From contig NZ_LT629733.1 of NCBI RefSeq assembly GCF_900104785.1, positions 714,501 to 778,500 on the forward strand: a stretch of 64,000 nt of DNA. Direction: 5' to 3'. The stretch's first letter is position 1; the number at the start of each line of letters is the position of its first letter. The translations under genes were made by a program, and so were the position numbers. Below are positions 27,006 to 34,824 of the stretch, one piece after another. Below the pieces are notes generated by a model. That model was given only the letters and a program-made list of their open reading frames with translations, ran no database searches and had not been told where the DNA came from. This DNA comes from Formosa sp. Hel1_31_208 (GTDB lineage: Bacteria > Bacteroidota > Bacteroidia > Flavobacteriales > Flavobacteriaceae).

Positions 27006-28158
27006 CACACAACTTGAAATACAACTTATTGCAAGTATGGTTGCTATAGCTTGTGCCATTCCTGGAACATTTTTAGTACTTCGAAAAATGGCTATGATTA
27101 GTGATGCTATTAGCCATTCCATTTTGCCTGGTATTGTTGTTGGATTTTTTATTACTCAAGATTTAAATTCACCACTATTGATTGTATTGGCTGCAATTAC
27201 TGGAGTCATTACGGTAGTTTTAGTGGAGTATATTCAGAAAACGGGATTAGTAAAAGAAGATACTGCAATAGGCTTGGTGTTTCCTGTGCTCTTTAGTATA
27301 GGTGTTATTATGATTGCAAAAAATGCCAATGATGTTCATTTAGATATTGATGCTGTGCTGCTTGGTGAATTAGCATTTGCACCTTTTGATCGTTTGCTTA
27401 TTTGGGGAGTCGACATTGGTCCGAAATCACTTTGGATTATTGGCAGTATTCTGATGATTACAATCATTTTACTGATTGCCTTTTTTAAGGAATTAAAACT
27501 GAGTACTTTCGATAAAGGGCTTGCAGCCTCTTTAGGGTTTTCACCAACATTGATTCATTATGGGCTCATGAGCGTTTCATCTATAACAACAGTTGGAGCA
27601 TTTGATGCCGTTGGCGCTATTCTTGTTGTTGCCCTTATGATTGCACCTGCCGCTGCCGCTTATTTGTTAACTACAGATTTAAAGAAAATGCTATTGCTTT
27701 CCATTCTTTTTGGGGTGTTTAGCGCTATTTCTGGATATTGGCTCGCGCATTGGTTAGATGCCTCCATTGCTGGTTCTATAACTACCATGCTGGGTTTATT
27801 GTTTTTAGTGGTGTATTTATTTGCGCCTAGTAAAGGAATTATAGCTGTGATGTATAGAGAGAGACAACAACGTACCGAAGTATCACTGCTTACATTTTTA
27901 TTACATCTTAAAAACCATGATGACGAAAGTGAACGTCATGTCAATCATTTAAATGAGCATATCAATTGGCAAAAAGTACGTTCAAAAACAGTTCTAGATT
28001 TAGCTCTAAAAAACAACATGATTCATATTGATCACGACGTTGTTTCATTAACTCAAAAAGGAGATGAATTTACCTCAAAAGCTATTGATTATATTATAAC
28101 TAATGAAGATACTCAAATAGAAGACATGAAAGATGATTTCTTCTTATTTAGAGGTTAA
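26998..28158 (+). CDS. Second metal ABC transporter permease with C-terminal winged-helix-like tail
   Basis: A 386-aa ABC-3 (TroD-like) permease with the motif MAMISDAISHSILPGIVVG and about eight helices up to residue 284. It also has a soluble tail of about 100 residues (MYRERQQRTEVSLLTFLLHL, then RSKTVLDLALKNNMI and VSLTQKGDEFTSKAI), again winged-helix-like, ending in an acidic DDFFLFRG. It probably pairs with the preceding permease as a heterodimer. It is the last gene of the operon; the next gene is convergent. Confidence 0.9.
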   Translation: MSNTQLEIQLIASMVAIACAIPGTFLVLRKMAMISDAISHSILPGIVVGFFITQDLNSPLLIVLAAITGVITVVLVEYIQKTGLVKEDTAIGLVFPVLFSIGVIMIAKNANDVHLDIDAVLLGELAFAPFDRLLIWGVDIGPKSLWIIGSILMITIILLIAFFKELKLSTFDKGLAASLGFSPTLIHYGLMSVSSITTVGAFDAVGAILVVALMIAPAAAAYLLTTDLKKMLLLSILFGVFSAISGYWLAHWLDASIAGSITTMLGLLFLVVYLFAPSKGIIAVMYRERQQRTEVSLLTFLLHLKNHDDESERHVNHLNEHINWQKVRSKTVLDLALKNNMIHIDHDVVSLTQKGDEFTSKAIDYIITNEDTQIEDMKDDFFLFRG

Positions 28159-28173
28159 TCAATTCCTCAGTTT

Positions 28174-28497
28174 TTATCTCGCACAGTTGACACAAAACAA
28201 GCTTTCTGGCCTAATAAGTATTCTGCCTAACGGAATCACTTGTTTGCATTTTAAACAGATACCGAAGTCGTCATCATTAATTTTAGAGAGCACAATTTTT
28301 AACGTGTTGAGTTTGCTTTCTGCTTGCCGTAAAGAGGCTTCATTTATAGTTTTATTATTGATGGCATCCATTCTGCTCACGCGACCAATAGCATCATTAG
28401 GAGCAATGGGTTTGCTAAGCTCTTTGTAATGTTCTATAGATGTTTCGGTTTTTAATATTTCATCTAGAATCGTAATTTTTATTTGTGCTTTGTCCAT
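28174..28497 (-). CDS. TraR/DksA C4-type zinc finger protein
   Basis: A 107-aa protein with an N-terminal helical hairpin and a C-terminal C4 zinc finger, CLKCKQVIPLGRI followed by CVNC, as in the TraR/DksA superfamily. DksA-like proteins bind in the RNA polymerase secondary channel and alter promoter use. The coiled-coil tip DxxDA motif of true DksA is replaced by RMDAINN, and the protein is shorter than DksA (151 aa in E. coli), so it is better called TraR/DksA-like. It converges on the second permease gene with 15 bases between. Confidence 0.8.
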   Translation of the reverse strand: MDKAQIKITILDEILKTETSIEHYKELSKPIAPNDAIGRVSRMDAINNKTINEASLRQAESKLNTLKIVLSKINDDDFGICLKCKQVIPLGRILIRPESLFCVNCAR

Positions 28498-28595
28498 AAC
28501 GTTTAATCGAATTCATGATGTAATTCATCTAAAATAAGCGATTTAAACGAAAGTTTTACTTTTATTAGCGACAACAGCACTCTTAATCTACGACT

Positions 28596-28739
28596 ATGGA
28601 AATCATCGAATATATGATTGGTAAAGGCGGAATAATGATTCTAGGCCTTATTGTCGTTGTTATATTTGTCTACAGAAAATATAAAGAAAAACGCTATTTT
28701 AAAGACATTGAGAGACGAATAAACAAAAGAGATAAGTAA
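28596..28739 (+). CDS. Small single-pass membrane protein, 47 aa
   Basis: ATG 28596 opens a 47-residue frame between the TraR-like and DnaJ-like genes. It reads MEIIEYMIGKGGIMILGLIV, then VVIFVYRKYKEKRYF and a basic helix ending RRINKRDK. One membrane helix followed by a strongly positive cytosolic tail is a sensible small protein, and there is no other gene in this gap. No family is recognised. Confidence 0.5.
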   Translation: MEIIEYMIGKGGIMILGLIVVVIFVYRKYKEKRYFKDIERRINKRDK

Positions 28740-28751
28740 GGCGATTGCTGA

Positions 28752-29543
28752 TTAAAACCCACGTTCTTTTTGTAATTGTTCATAGGCTTTTTGGACGTGT
28801 CTAAACTTCTCTTCAGCACCTTTTTGGTGTTCCTTTCCTAGATGAATGACCTTATCAGGATGGTATTTTTTAGCCATTTTCCGATATGCTTTTTTAACTT
28901 CATTATCAGTAGCTTCTTTAGTGATTTCTAAAATTTTATAGGCATTGTCACTGCTATTATAAAACATGGCTTTTATACTTCCGTAGTCTCGAGAGCTGAT
29001 ACCTAAATACCCAGAAATCATATAGATTTGCGAGACTTCGTTATCGGTTACCATGCCATCAGCTTTTGCTATTCCGAAGAGAAAATGTAGCAGTTGAAGT
29101 CTAGCGGCATGATCCATCATTTCTTTAATCTGTAAACAAACTTTTCGCGTTGGAATTTGTTGTTTATTGATATTCTTAAACAAACGAAATGCATGGTTTG
29201 CGCGCTCTTTTCCGTACATATTTACAAACTGCTGACGCACATAATCCAGTTCACGCTGGTCTTGAATACCATCAGCCTTAATCACTACAGAGGCTAACAC
29301 TAATAGGCTTACTTCAAAATCACCAGATTGGGTTGTAGGTCGTGTTCGATTGCGAGTTCGTGATCGGGAACTATTTTGTCGCGATGATCTTCGCTGTTGC
29401 TTAGAATTACCTTCACCCAGCAGAAATCCTCCTTGTTCTGTAGCGCCATCGATTAAACTCCCAATGGCAAGACCAATGATAGCTCCAATAGGTCCTCCAA
29501 ACGACCATCCGAGCGCACCACCTATCCATTTTGCAAAACTCAT
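28752..29543 (-). CDS. TerB-like and DnaJ-domain protein (DjlA-like)
   Basis: A 263-aa protein with three parts: an N-terminal Gly-rich hydrophobic segment (MSFAKWIGGALGWSFGGPIG, about 1-35) that may contact the membrane, a central TerB-like helical domain (about 80-185) with VIKADGIQDQRELDYV and GIAKADGMVTDNEVSQIY, and a C-terminal J domain (about 195-260) with the HPD motif in KKYHPDK. The Arg/Ser-rich linker at 45-75 is low complexity. This order matches DjlA-type co-chaperones, which stimulate DnaK near the membrane. No DnaK gene is adjacent. Confidence 0.88.
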   Translation of the reverse strand: MSFAKWIGGALGWSFGGPIGAIIGLAIGSLIDGATEQGGFLLGEGNSKQQRRSSRQNSSRSRTRNRTRPTTQSGDFEVSLLVLASVVIKADGIQDQRELDYVRQQFVNMYGKERANHAFRLFKNINKQQIPTRKVCLQIKEMMDHAARLQLLHFLFGIAKADGMVTDNEVSQIYMISGYLGISSRDYGSIKAMFYNSSDNAYKILEITKEATDNEVKKAYRKMAKKYHPDKVIHLGKEHQKGAEEKFRHVQKAYEQLQKERGF

Positions 29544-29617
29544 ATACTATAGTTTTTATTTATATTCAAATATACTATTTGTTAGTAGAAACACTCTAGA
29601 CTTTGTTACACAATTGG

Positions 29618-29625
29618 TATCTTTG
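29618..29625 (+). promoter_or_regulatory. Promoter -7 element for the bacilliredoxin gene
   Basis: TATCTTTG is an exact TAnnTTTG match 33 bases before the ATG at 29659. A TTTG at 29602-29605 is only 12 bases upstream, so the -33 element is unclear. Confidence 0.5.
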
Positions 29626-29658
29626 CAGTCTAAATAATAATTTTAAAAATAAAAATAT

Positions 29659-30069
29659 ATGTATCCAGCAGAATTAGTAAAACCAATGCGTGAAGATTTG
29701 ACCAACGTAGGTTTTGAGGAATTACAAACAGCAGACGCTGTTGAAGCTGCATTAGCAAAAGAGGGCACAACTTTAGTTGTAGTCAATTCGGTTTGTGGAT
29801 GTGCTGCTGCCAACGCTCGTCCTGGAGCGAGACAAAGTTTACAAAACGCAAAACGTCCAGATCATATTGCAACTGTATTTGCAGGTGTTGATAAAGAGGC
29901 TGTTGATGCTGCCAGAGCACACATGGTACCATTTCCCCCAAGCTCACCTTGCATGGCCTTGTTTAAAAATGGTGAATTGGTTCACATGTTAGAACGTCAT
30001 CATATTGAAGGTCGTCCCGCTGAATTAATTGCCGAAAACCTTATGGATGCTTATAATGAGCATTGTTAG
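29659..30069 (+). CDS. BrxA/BrxB family bacilliredoxin
   Basis: A 136-aa thioredoxin-like protein of the YphP/YqiW (DUF1094) family. The active site is CGC in VVNSVCGCAAANARPGA (about residues 46-62), the usual bacilliredoxin motif. In Bacillus these proteins remove bacillithiol from oxidised protein thiols; many Bacteroidota have the family too. A second conserved block, MVPFPPSSPCMALFKNG (about 93-109), is also present. It stands alone with its own promoter and a strong terminator. Confidence 0.92.
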   Translation: MYPAELVKPMREDLTNVGFEELQTADAVEAALAKEGTTLVVVNSVCGCAAANARPGARQSLQNAKRPDHIATVFAGVDKEAVDAARAHMVPFPPSSPCMALFKNGELVHMLERHHIEGRPAELIAENLMDAYNEHC

Positions 30070-30096
30070 ACACTATAACTCTTAAATAGATGATAG

Positions 30097-30124
30097 AAGC
30101 CACGAATTAGTCGTGGCTTTTTTT
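30097..30124 (+). terminator. Rho-independent terminator after the bacilliredoxin gene
   Basis: The stem AAGCCACGA/TCGTGGCTT (9 bp) with loop ATTAG is followed by a T run to 30124. The end of this T run also supplies the TTTG of the next promoter. Confidence 0.85.
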
Positions 30125-30152
30125 GTGTATACAGGACATTGAATTATTTTTG
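30122..30152 (+). promoter_or_regulatory. Promoter of the plsC gene
   Basis: TTTG (30122-30125), a 19-base spacer and TATTTTTG (30145-30152) match the Bacteroidota consensus TTTG-N19-21-TAnnTTTG in full. The -33 element lies in the T tract of the preceding terminator. The ATG at 30157 is only four bases beyond the -7 element, so the transcript would be leaderless or nearly so. Confidence 0.65.
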
Positions 30153-30156
30153 CCAC

Positions 30157-30900
30157 ATGAGAAAACTTTTAGCATATCCTTTAACAGTCATTTATTTTAT
30201 GGTATTTGGTATGACATTGCTGTTTTTTCATCCAATCCAGTGGCTTTGTTTTAATGTATTTGGCTATAAAGTTCATAAACTAAGTGTTGATGCGCTTCAG
30301 TTTAGTTTAATGCGGTGTTTAAATGTCTTAGGGACTCGTTTTACGTGGGATAATCAATTCGAAATTCCTAAAAACCAGCCGTTATTGATTGTGTCAAATC
30401 ATCAAAGCATGTATGATATTTCACCAATTATGTGGTATATGCGCAAGCATCATGTGAAGTTTGTGGCTAAACAAGAATTAGGAAAAGGCATACCGAGTGT
30501 GTCTTATAATTTGCGCCATGGTGGTTCAGTTTTGATTGATCGTAAAAACCCAAGACAAGCCTTACCTGCTATGATTACGTTTGGTGAGTATCTCGAAGAC
30601 ACTAAGCGCGCTGGAGTCATTTTTCCTGAAGGAACTAGAAGTAAAGATGGTCATCCTAGGCCATTTAAAACTAGAGGACTAGATATTTTAATCAAAAAAA
30701 CGCCTTCTGCTTGGATTGTTCCAGTAACGGTAAATAATTCATGGAAAATGTTACGCTATGGCAAATTCCCGTTGGGAATAGGAAATCATATTAAGTTTAC
30801 CGTTCACAAGCCTATAGAAATTGCTACCTTTACGGATAAGAAGGCGTTAGTTACTACTGTCGAAAATAGTATTATTAACGCTATTCGTGTAAACCATTAA
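30157..30900 (+). CDS. plsC: 1-acyl-sn-glycerol-3-phosphate acyltransferase
   Basis: A 247-aa membrane-bound acyltransferase that makes phosphatidic acid from lysophosphatidic acid. The catalytic HxxxxD block is NHQSMYDISP (about 82-91) and the glycerol-phosphate-binding block FPEGTRSKDG (about 155-164); PVTVNNSWKMLRYG near 195 is the later conserved block. An N-terminal membrane segment covers about residues 6-25. ATG 30157 is preferred to an in-frame TTG at 30139, which lies inside the promoter spacer. The acyl-ACP desaturase gene starts 11 bases after it, so both act on membrane lipids. Confidence 0.9.
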   Translation: MRKLLAYPLTVIYFMVFGMTLLFFHPIQWLCFNVFGYKVHKLSVDALQFSLMRCLNVLGTRFTWDNQFEIPKNQPLLIVSNHQSMYDISPIMWYMRKHHVKFVAKQELGKGIPSVSYNLRHGGSVLIDRKNPRQALPAMITFGEYLEDTKRAGVIFPEGTRSKDGHPRPFKTRGLDILIKKTPSAWIVPVTVNNSWKMLRYGKFPLGIGNHIKFTVHKPIEIATFTDKKALVTTVENSIINAIRVNH

Positions 30901-30911
30901 ATTACAATAAC

Positions 30912-31901
30912 ATGTCGTTGAAAAATATACGATTAGAAGTGATGCAACATCTTGAAAAGGACGTTAATCAACTTATCGAAAAATACCTTATTCCTATTGA
31001 AAAGATATGGCAACCAACAGATTTTTTACCGAATTCTGAAAGCGAAAATTTTTACGAAGAGGTAAGAGAAATTCGTGAACTTTCAAAAGAATTACCTTAT
31101 GATTTTTGGGTTGTTTTAGTTGGAGATATGATTACAGAAGAAGCTTTACCATCTTACGAATCTTGGTTGATGGATGTTGAAGGTGTTGATCAAGTAGAAC
31201 GTAATGGTTGGTCAAAATGGGTGAGTCATTGGACAGCTGAAGAAAATCGTCATGGCGATGTGCTGAATAAATATCTATATTTATCTGGTCGTGTTAATAT
31301 GCGAGAAATTGAGAGAACCACACAATATTTAATAGCTGATGGTTTTGATATCGGTACAGATCGAGATCCATATAAAAATTTTGTATATACAAGTTTTCAG
31401 GAGTTAGCAACTTACATTTCTCATAATAGAGTTGCAAAAATAGCTAAGGAGAAAGGGAACAAACAACTGGCAAAAATGTGTAAAATTATTTCTGGAGATG
31501 AAATGAGACACCATCATGCGTACTCAGAGTTTGTAGAACGTATTTTCGCCGTTGACCCAAACCAAATGATGGTGGCATTTCATTATATGATGAAACGAAA
31601 AATTGCGATGCCAGCACATTTCTTGAGAGAATCTGGAGATAAAATGGGGACTGCATTTGAAGAGTTTTCAAATACAGCACAACGCATTGGTGTTTACACA
31701 TCGGCCGATTACGTAGATATTCTTCAAAAACTAATTGATCGATGGGATATTGGTGGTATGACCAATCTATCCGATGAGGCTGAAAAAGCACGTGACTATT
31801 TAATGAAATTGCCTTCAAGAATGATTCGTTTAGCTGATCGTATCACAATCCCAGAAAATTCATTTCAGTTTAAATGGGTAGAGCCGGCAAGGTTGAAATA
31901 A
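30912..31901 (+). CDS. Acyl-ACP desaturase, ferritin-like (fatty acid desaturase type 2)
   Basis: A 329-aa soluble diiron enzyme. Two iron-ligand motifs are visible: EENRHGDVLNKYLYLSGRVN (ExxH, near residue 108) and SGDEMRHHHAYSEF (ExxH, near 196), with additional Glu ligands at TEEALPSYE and FQELATYISH. The PF03405 family inserts a double bond into acyl chains bound to acyl carrier protein. It follows plsC by 11 bases and ends before a strong terminator, so the pair probably adjusts phospholipid unsaturation, for example at low temperature. Confidence 0.9.
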   Translation: MSLKNIRLEVMQHLEKDVNQLIEKYLIPIEKIWQPTDFLPNSESENFYEEVREIRELSKELPYDFWVVLVGDMITEEALPSYESWLMDVEGVDQVERNGWSKWVSHWTAEENRHGDVLNKYLYLSGRVNMREIERTTQYLIADGFDIGTDRDPYKNFVYTSFQELATYISHNRVAKIAKEKGNKQLAKMCKIISGDEMRHHHAYSEFVERIFAVDPNQMMVAFHYMMKRKIAMPAHFLRESGDKMGTAFEEFSNTAQRIGVYTSADYVDILQKLIDRWDIGGMTNLSDEAEKARDYLMKLPSRMIRLADRITIPENSFQFKWVEPARLK

Positions 31902-31920
31902 TTCAAATAAAAAGAGATAA

Positions 31921-31950
31921 AAAACCTATCAGTTACTGATAGGTTTTTTA
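31921..31950. terminator. Hairpin terminator after the desaturase gene
   Basis: CCTATCAGT (31925-31933) pairs with ACTGATAGG (31935-31943), flanked by AAAA and TTTTTT, so it can act on the + strand and is nearly symmetrical. The HD-domain gene begins just 11 bases later. Confidence 0.8.
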
Positions 31951-31960
31951 ATTTTAGCTC

Positions 31961-32617
31961 ATGCATACTTCCGAAGACATCATAGAAAAAACAAAGCAAT
32001 TTGTTAGAAGTGAACTTGAAAACGCCGAAGGTGGACATGACTGGTTTCACATCGAGAGGGTTTACAATAACGCCTTGCATATGGCCAAAGATGAAAATGT
32101 AAATACGTTTATTGTCGCGCTTGGAGCCTTACTGCATGATATTGCTGATAGTAAGTTTCATAAAGGAGATGAAACCATAGGGCCACAAAAAGCTAGGGAG
32201 TTTTTATTTGCACTTAATGTGGATTCTGTAGCCATAGAACATGTAGTGAATATTATAGAAAATATATCATTTAAAGGAGGTAATCAAGATCAACAATTTA
32301 AATCTCCTGAACTGGATGTCATTCAAGATGCAGATCGCTTGGATGCACTAGGAGCCATTGGGATTGCAAGAACGTTTAATTATGGCGGTTATAAAAACCG
32401 GAAAATATTTGATCCATCCATTCCTCCTAATTTGCAGATGACTAAGGAGGAATATGAAGCATCTCAAGCCCCTACTATAAATCACTTTTATGAAAAGCTA
32501 TTGCTTCTTAAAGATCGCATGAATACCGAATCAGGGAAGCGAATTGCATTAAAGCGTCATCAGTTTATGGAAACCTTTCTTGAGGAGTTTTATAAAGAAT
32601 GGGATGGAGAGAAATAA
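31961..32617 (+). CDS. HD domain phosphohydrolase
   Basis: A 218-aa HD-superfamily protein similar to E. coli YedJ. The metal-binding signature is spread as usual: GGHDWFHIERVYNNA (first His, about residues 25-39), LGALLHDIADSKFH (the HD pair, about 54-67) and the final Asp in IQDADRLDALGAIGIARTF (about 122-140). Such proteins hydrolyse phosphate esters, possibly nucleotides; the natural substrate is not known. It converges on the lipoprotein gene at 32669. Confidence 0.88.
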   Translation: MHTSEDIIEKTKQFVRSELENAEGGHDWFHIERVYNNALHMAKDENVNTFIVALGALLHDIADSKFHKGDETIGPQKAREFLFALNVDSVAIEHVVNIIENISFKGGNQDQQFKSPELDVIQDADRLDALGAIGIARTFNYGGYKNRKIFDPSIPPNLQMTKEEYEASQAPTINHFYEKLLLLKDRMNTESGKRIALKRHQFMETFLEEFYKEWDGEK

Positions 32618-32618
32618 T

Positions 32619-32646
32619 AAAAAAGGCTCACCATATGGCAAGCCTT
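32619..32646 (-). terminator. Terminator of the lipoprotein gene
   Basis: On the - strand the stem AAGGCT/AGCCTT (32641-32646 with 32623-32628) encloses a 12-base loop that contains CCATATGG, followed by a T run. It is placed between two convergent genes. Confidence 0.6.
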
Positions 32647-32668
32647 CTTCATATGATAAAAATAACAT

Positions 32669-33445
32669 TTAGTTTGATGCTTGGTAAGTAAATGTCAATG
32701 AGTAGATACTTGTAGTTTCTCCATCAAATTCGTCAAAATCAGTCGCTGTAATTGTCCCAGAAGTCGGATAATTATCTGAGTTATAGACGAAGTCGGCAGT
32801 GACTTCAGATAATACATTTCCTTCTAAATCTCTATAGATGATTTTCTTGATGTTTTTAGATGGAAATAACATTCTTGCTTGTACAATTTGTGGTGCATCT
32901 GGATTTGCACTAAAGTTGAGATCTACATTATCCATAACTTCAATTCCGCCTGCGGCTTGAATTGTATAAAAGTAAGGGTTTGGCTGGTTATCATATTGGA
33001 TTTCAGCTCTGTATTCTTCAGTGATGTCACTATTGGTATTCCAATCGTATTCACTTTCAAAAAACCTTAGATTTACTGGGTTACCATCATTATTATAATT
33101 AATGACTTCGCCTGTGTCAAAAGCATCATATGGCGATTCATATAATTCTTCGATTGCGAAAGTATCGCCACTGCTGGCAACATTTGCTAAATCACCATTA
33201 TTATAAGCTAATATTCCTGAATCGATACCGTCAGAAATACTGGTTACTCGATTAGCATCATCATAATTTACTGTGATTGTTGTATTATCACTCGCATCTT
33301 GAGCAGATACAACCGTAATGCTTGTAATATATCTTGCAACGGCATCTGGATTTCCGTCCAAAAACCCATCAGAAGTGGAGTCATCGCTACAAGATGTGCA
33401 TAACGTTAAAGCTAAAGTAATTATTGATAAAAATTTAAGTTTCAT
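32669..33445 (-). CDS. Hypothetical lipoprotein
   Basis: A 258-aa exported protein with lipobox LCTSC (Cys19) followed by SDDSTSDG, a serine/aspartate linker typical of Bacteroidota surface or periplasmic lipoproteins. The body is beta-rich with YDDANRVTSISDG and YNNDGNPVNLRF, which resemble the Tyr-Asp repeats seen in RHS-like or DUF4595-type proteins. No enzyme motif is found. It is transcribed alone toward a terminator shared with the HD gene region. Function unknown. Confidence 0.7.
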   Translation of the reverse strand: MKLKFLSIITLALTLCTSCSDDSTSDGFLDGNPDAVARYITSITVVSAQDASDNTTITVNYDDANRVTSISDGIDSGILAYNNGDLANVASSGDTFAIEELYESPYDAFDTGEVINYNNDGNPVNLRFFESEYDWNTNSDITEEYRAEIQYDNQPNPYFYTIQAAGGIEVMDNVDLNFSANPDAPQIVQARMLFPSKNIKKIIYRDLEGNVLSEVTADFVYNSDNYPTSGTITATDFDEFDGETTSIYSLTFTYQASN

Positions 33446-33565
33446 AAAATTTGAATTTAGGTGTATAATTTAATTTTGCCGAAAACAGTAAAACGGATGA
33501 TTAATAGACAGAAAATTCTTAATATTTTTTATATCAGTTATTAGCCCCACGATATTTTCTACTTA

Positions 33566-33739
33566 TCAATTTTCTTTTGCAACTTCTAAAGCTGTAATTT
33601 TAAATTCAATGGCGGCCATGTCTTGACCATATTCAATAATTTGATCTGCCGTTAAATTCTTGCTAGAATTGACAGCATTGAGGATTAGTTGGCCTTTCTT
33701 ATGGTAATATTCTAAAGCAATATCTATTTTATTTTTCAT
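33566..33739 (-). CDS. Small helical hypothetical protein, 57 aa
   Basis: A - strand frame from ATG 33739 to TGA 33566. It starts MKNKIDIALEYYHKKGQLIL and ends ITALEVAKEN, and is charged and helical with no signal peptide or membrane segment. It starts 15 bases after the stop of the AraC-type regulator gene in the same direction, so it may be the second gene of that operon. The remainder of the gap (33446-33565) has no assignable feature. No family recognised. Confidence 0.5.
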   Translation of the reverse strand: MKNKIDIALEYYHKKGQLILNAVNSSKNLTADQIIEYGQDMAAIEFKITALEVAKEN

Positions 33740-33754
33740 TGTTTTATATTAGAA

Positions 33755-34627
33755 TTACCGTACAACTAGTTTTAATTCCCCTCTATATTTAGAGGCGCTT
33801 TTGCCAGTAATTTCTTTGAATAATTTATTAAAATGTGAAAAATTATTAAATCCACATTCAAAGGCCACATCGGTGACACTCATTTGACTTTCAGACAGTA
33901 ATTTTGTTGCGTGAACCACGCGATATTCATTTACAAGTTTAGTAAAAGTCTTGCCAGTAGATTTTTTAAAATATCTACAAAAGGCAGGAACCGTCATACT
34001 TGCAACGTGAGCAATTTCATTTAATGAAATGTGATTTTTAAAATTAGTATTAATATGATTATAGATTAAATCAATTTTAAAACTGTCTTGTAAATTGGTT
34101 TCAAAAGCAAACCCATCTGCATTTAATAGCTCATAGTCCTTAGCTTCAGCCAAATCAAATAGTATTTCTAAGAGTAATATTATGCGTCTAAAACCTTTAA
34201 CATCGTCAAGCTTTTGGATTTTTAATCCAACTTTTTGCTTAGTTTCTACCTTAAAAAGAATGCCATTTTTTGCACGTTCAAATAAACCTTTAATGCTCGA
34301 CATTTCTGGGATATTAAAAAATTGGTCACCAAGAAATTCTGGTTGAAATTGTACCAATACCTCAGAACCTTCTTCAGTGAGTCGATCTGTAAAACCATGG
34401 TGAGGTAAATTAGAACCTAATAAAATTAATTGACTGTTATTAAAATAAGATAAGTGATTTCCAATATGACGTTTACCACGGCCTTTATCAACATAAACCA
34501 ATTCGATTTCTGGATGAAAATGCCAAAACGCTTTATTGTCAGTATATTGGGCCATATGCTTATATACAAACACTGAACTTCCAAACTCTGGTTTTATCTT
34601 TTCTAAAGTAGGTTTGTTCTGATTCAT
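33755..34627 (-). CDS. AraC family transcriptional regulator
   Basis: A 290-aa regulator. The N-terminal half is a cupin-like sensor (FWHFHPEIELVYVDKGRGKR, about 35-54, and LGSNLPHHGF). The C-terminal 100 residues hold the double helix-turn-helix: LNEIAHVASMTVPAFCRYFK (about 205-224) and SVTDVAFECGFNNFSHFNKL (about 253-272), with the family-typical GKSASKYR near the end. The effector is unknown. It lies downstream of the threonine dehydrogenase gene in the same direction but 198 bases away and has its own -7 element. Confidence 0.92.
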   Translation of the reverse strand: MNQNKPTLEKIKPEFGSSVFVYKHMAQYTDNKAFWHFHPEIELVYVDKGRGKRHIGNHLSYFNNSQLILLGSNLPHHGFTDRLTEEGSEVLVQFQPEFLGDQFFNIPEMSSIKGLFERAKNGILFKVETKQKVGLKIQKLDDVKGFRRIILLLEILFDLAEAKDYELLNADGFAFETNLQDSFKIDLIYNHINTNFKNHISLNEIAHVASMTVPAFCRYFKKSTGKTFTKLVNEYRVVHATKLLSESQMSVTDVAFECGFNNFSHFNKLFKEITGKSASKYRGELKLVVR

Positions 34628-34644
34628 GGCCTGCTATGAAAAAA

Positions 34645-34652
34645 CAAAGATA
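34645..34652 (-). promoter_or_regulatory. Promoter -7 element for the AraC-type gene
   Basis: The - strand reads TATCTTTG, an exact TAnnTTTG match, 17 bases before the ATG. The rest of the gap 34653-34824 is AT-rich and holds nothing else I can name. Confidence 0.5.
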
Positions 34653-34824
34653 TTATATATAATATGAAAAATATATAGAGAATTAGCCTAAAAGTATGCT
34701 ATTTTAACTTTAATGCTTTTTAAATTCTTTATTAGAGATAATATAGTAAATAAAATGAGCTGAGTTGTGGTTTCCAAATAGGACCTATTGCTAGTTTCAA
34801 CGGAACTAATTCAGTTCTAAGAAA

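Noticed and set aside
24224..28158. Idea that the Tro-type importer is a zinc-specific ZnuABC system
   Set aside because: The binding protein lacks the His-rich loop of ZnuA and the regulator is MntR/DtxR-type, not Zur. Metal specificity therefore stays open, with Mn or Fe favoured.
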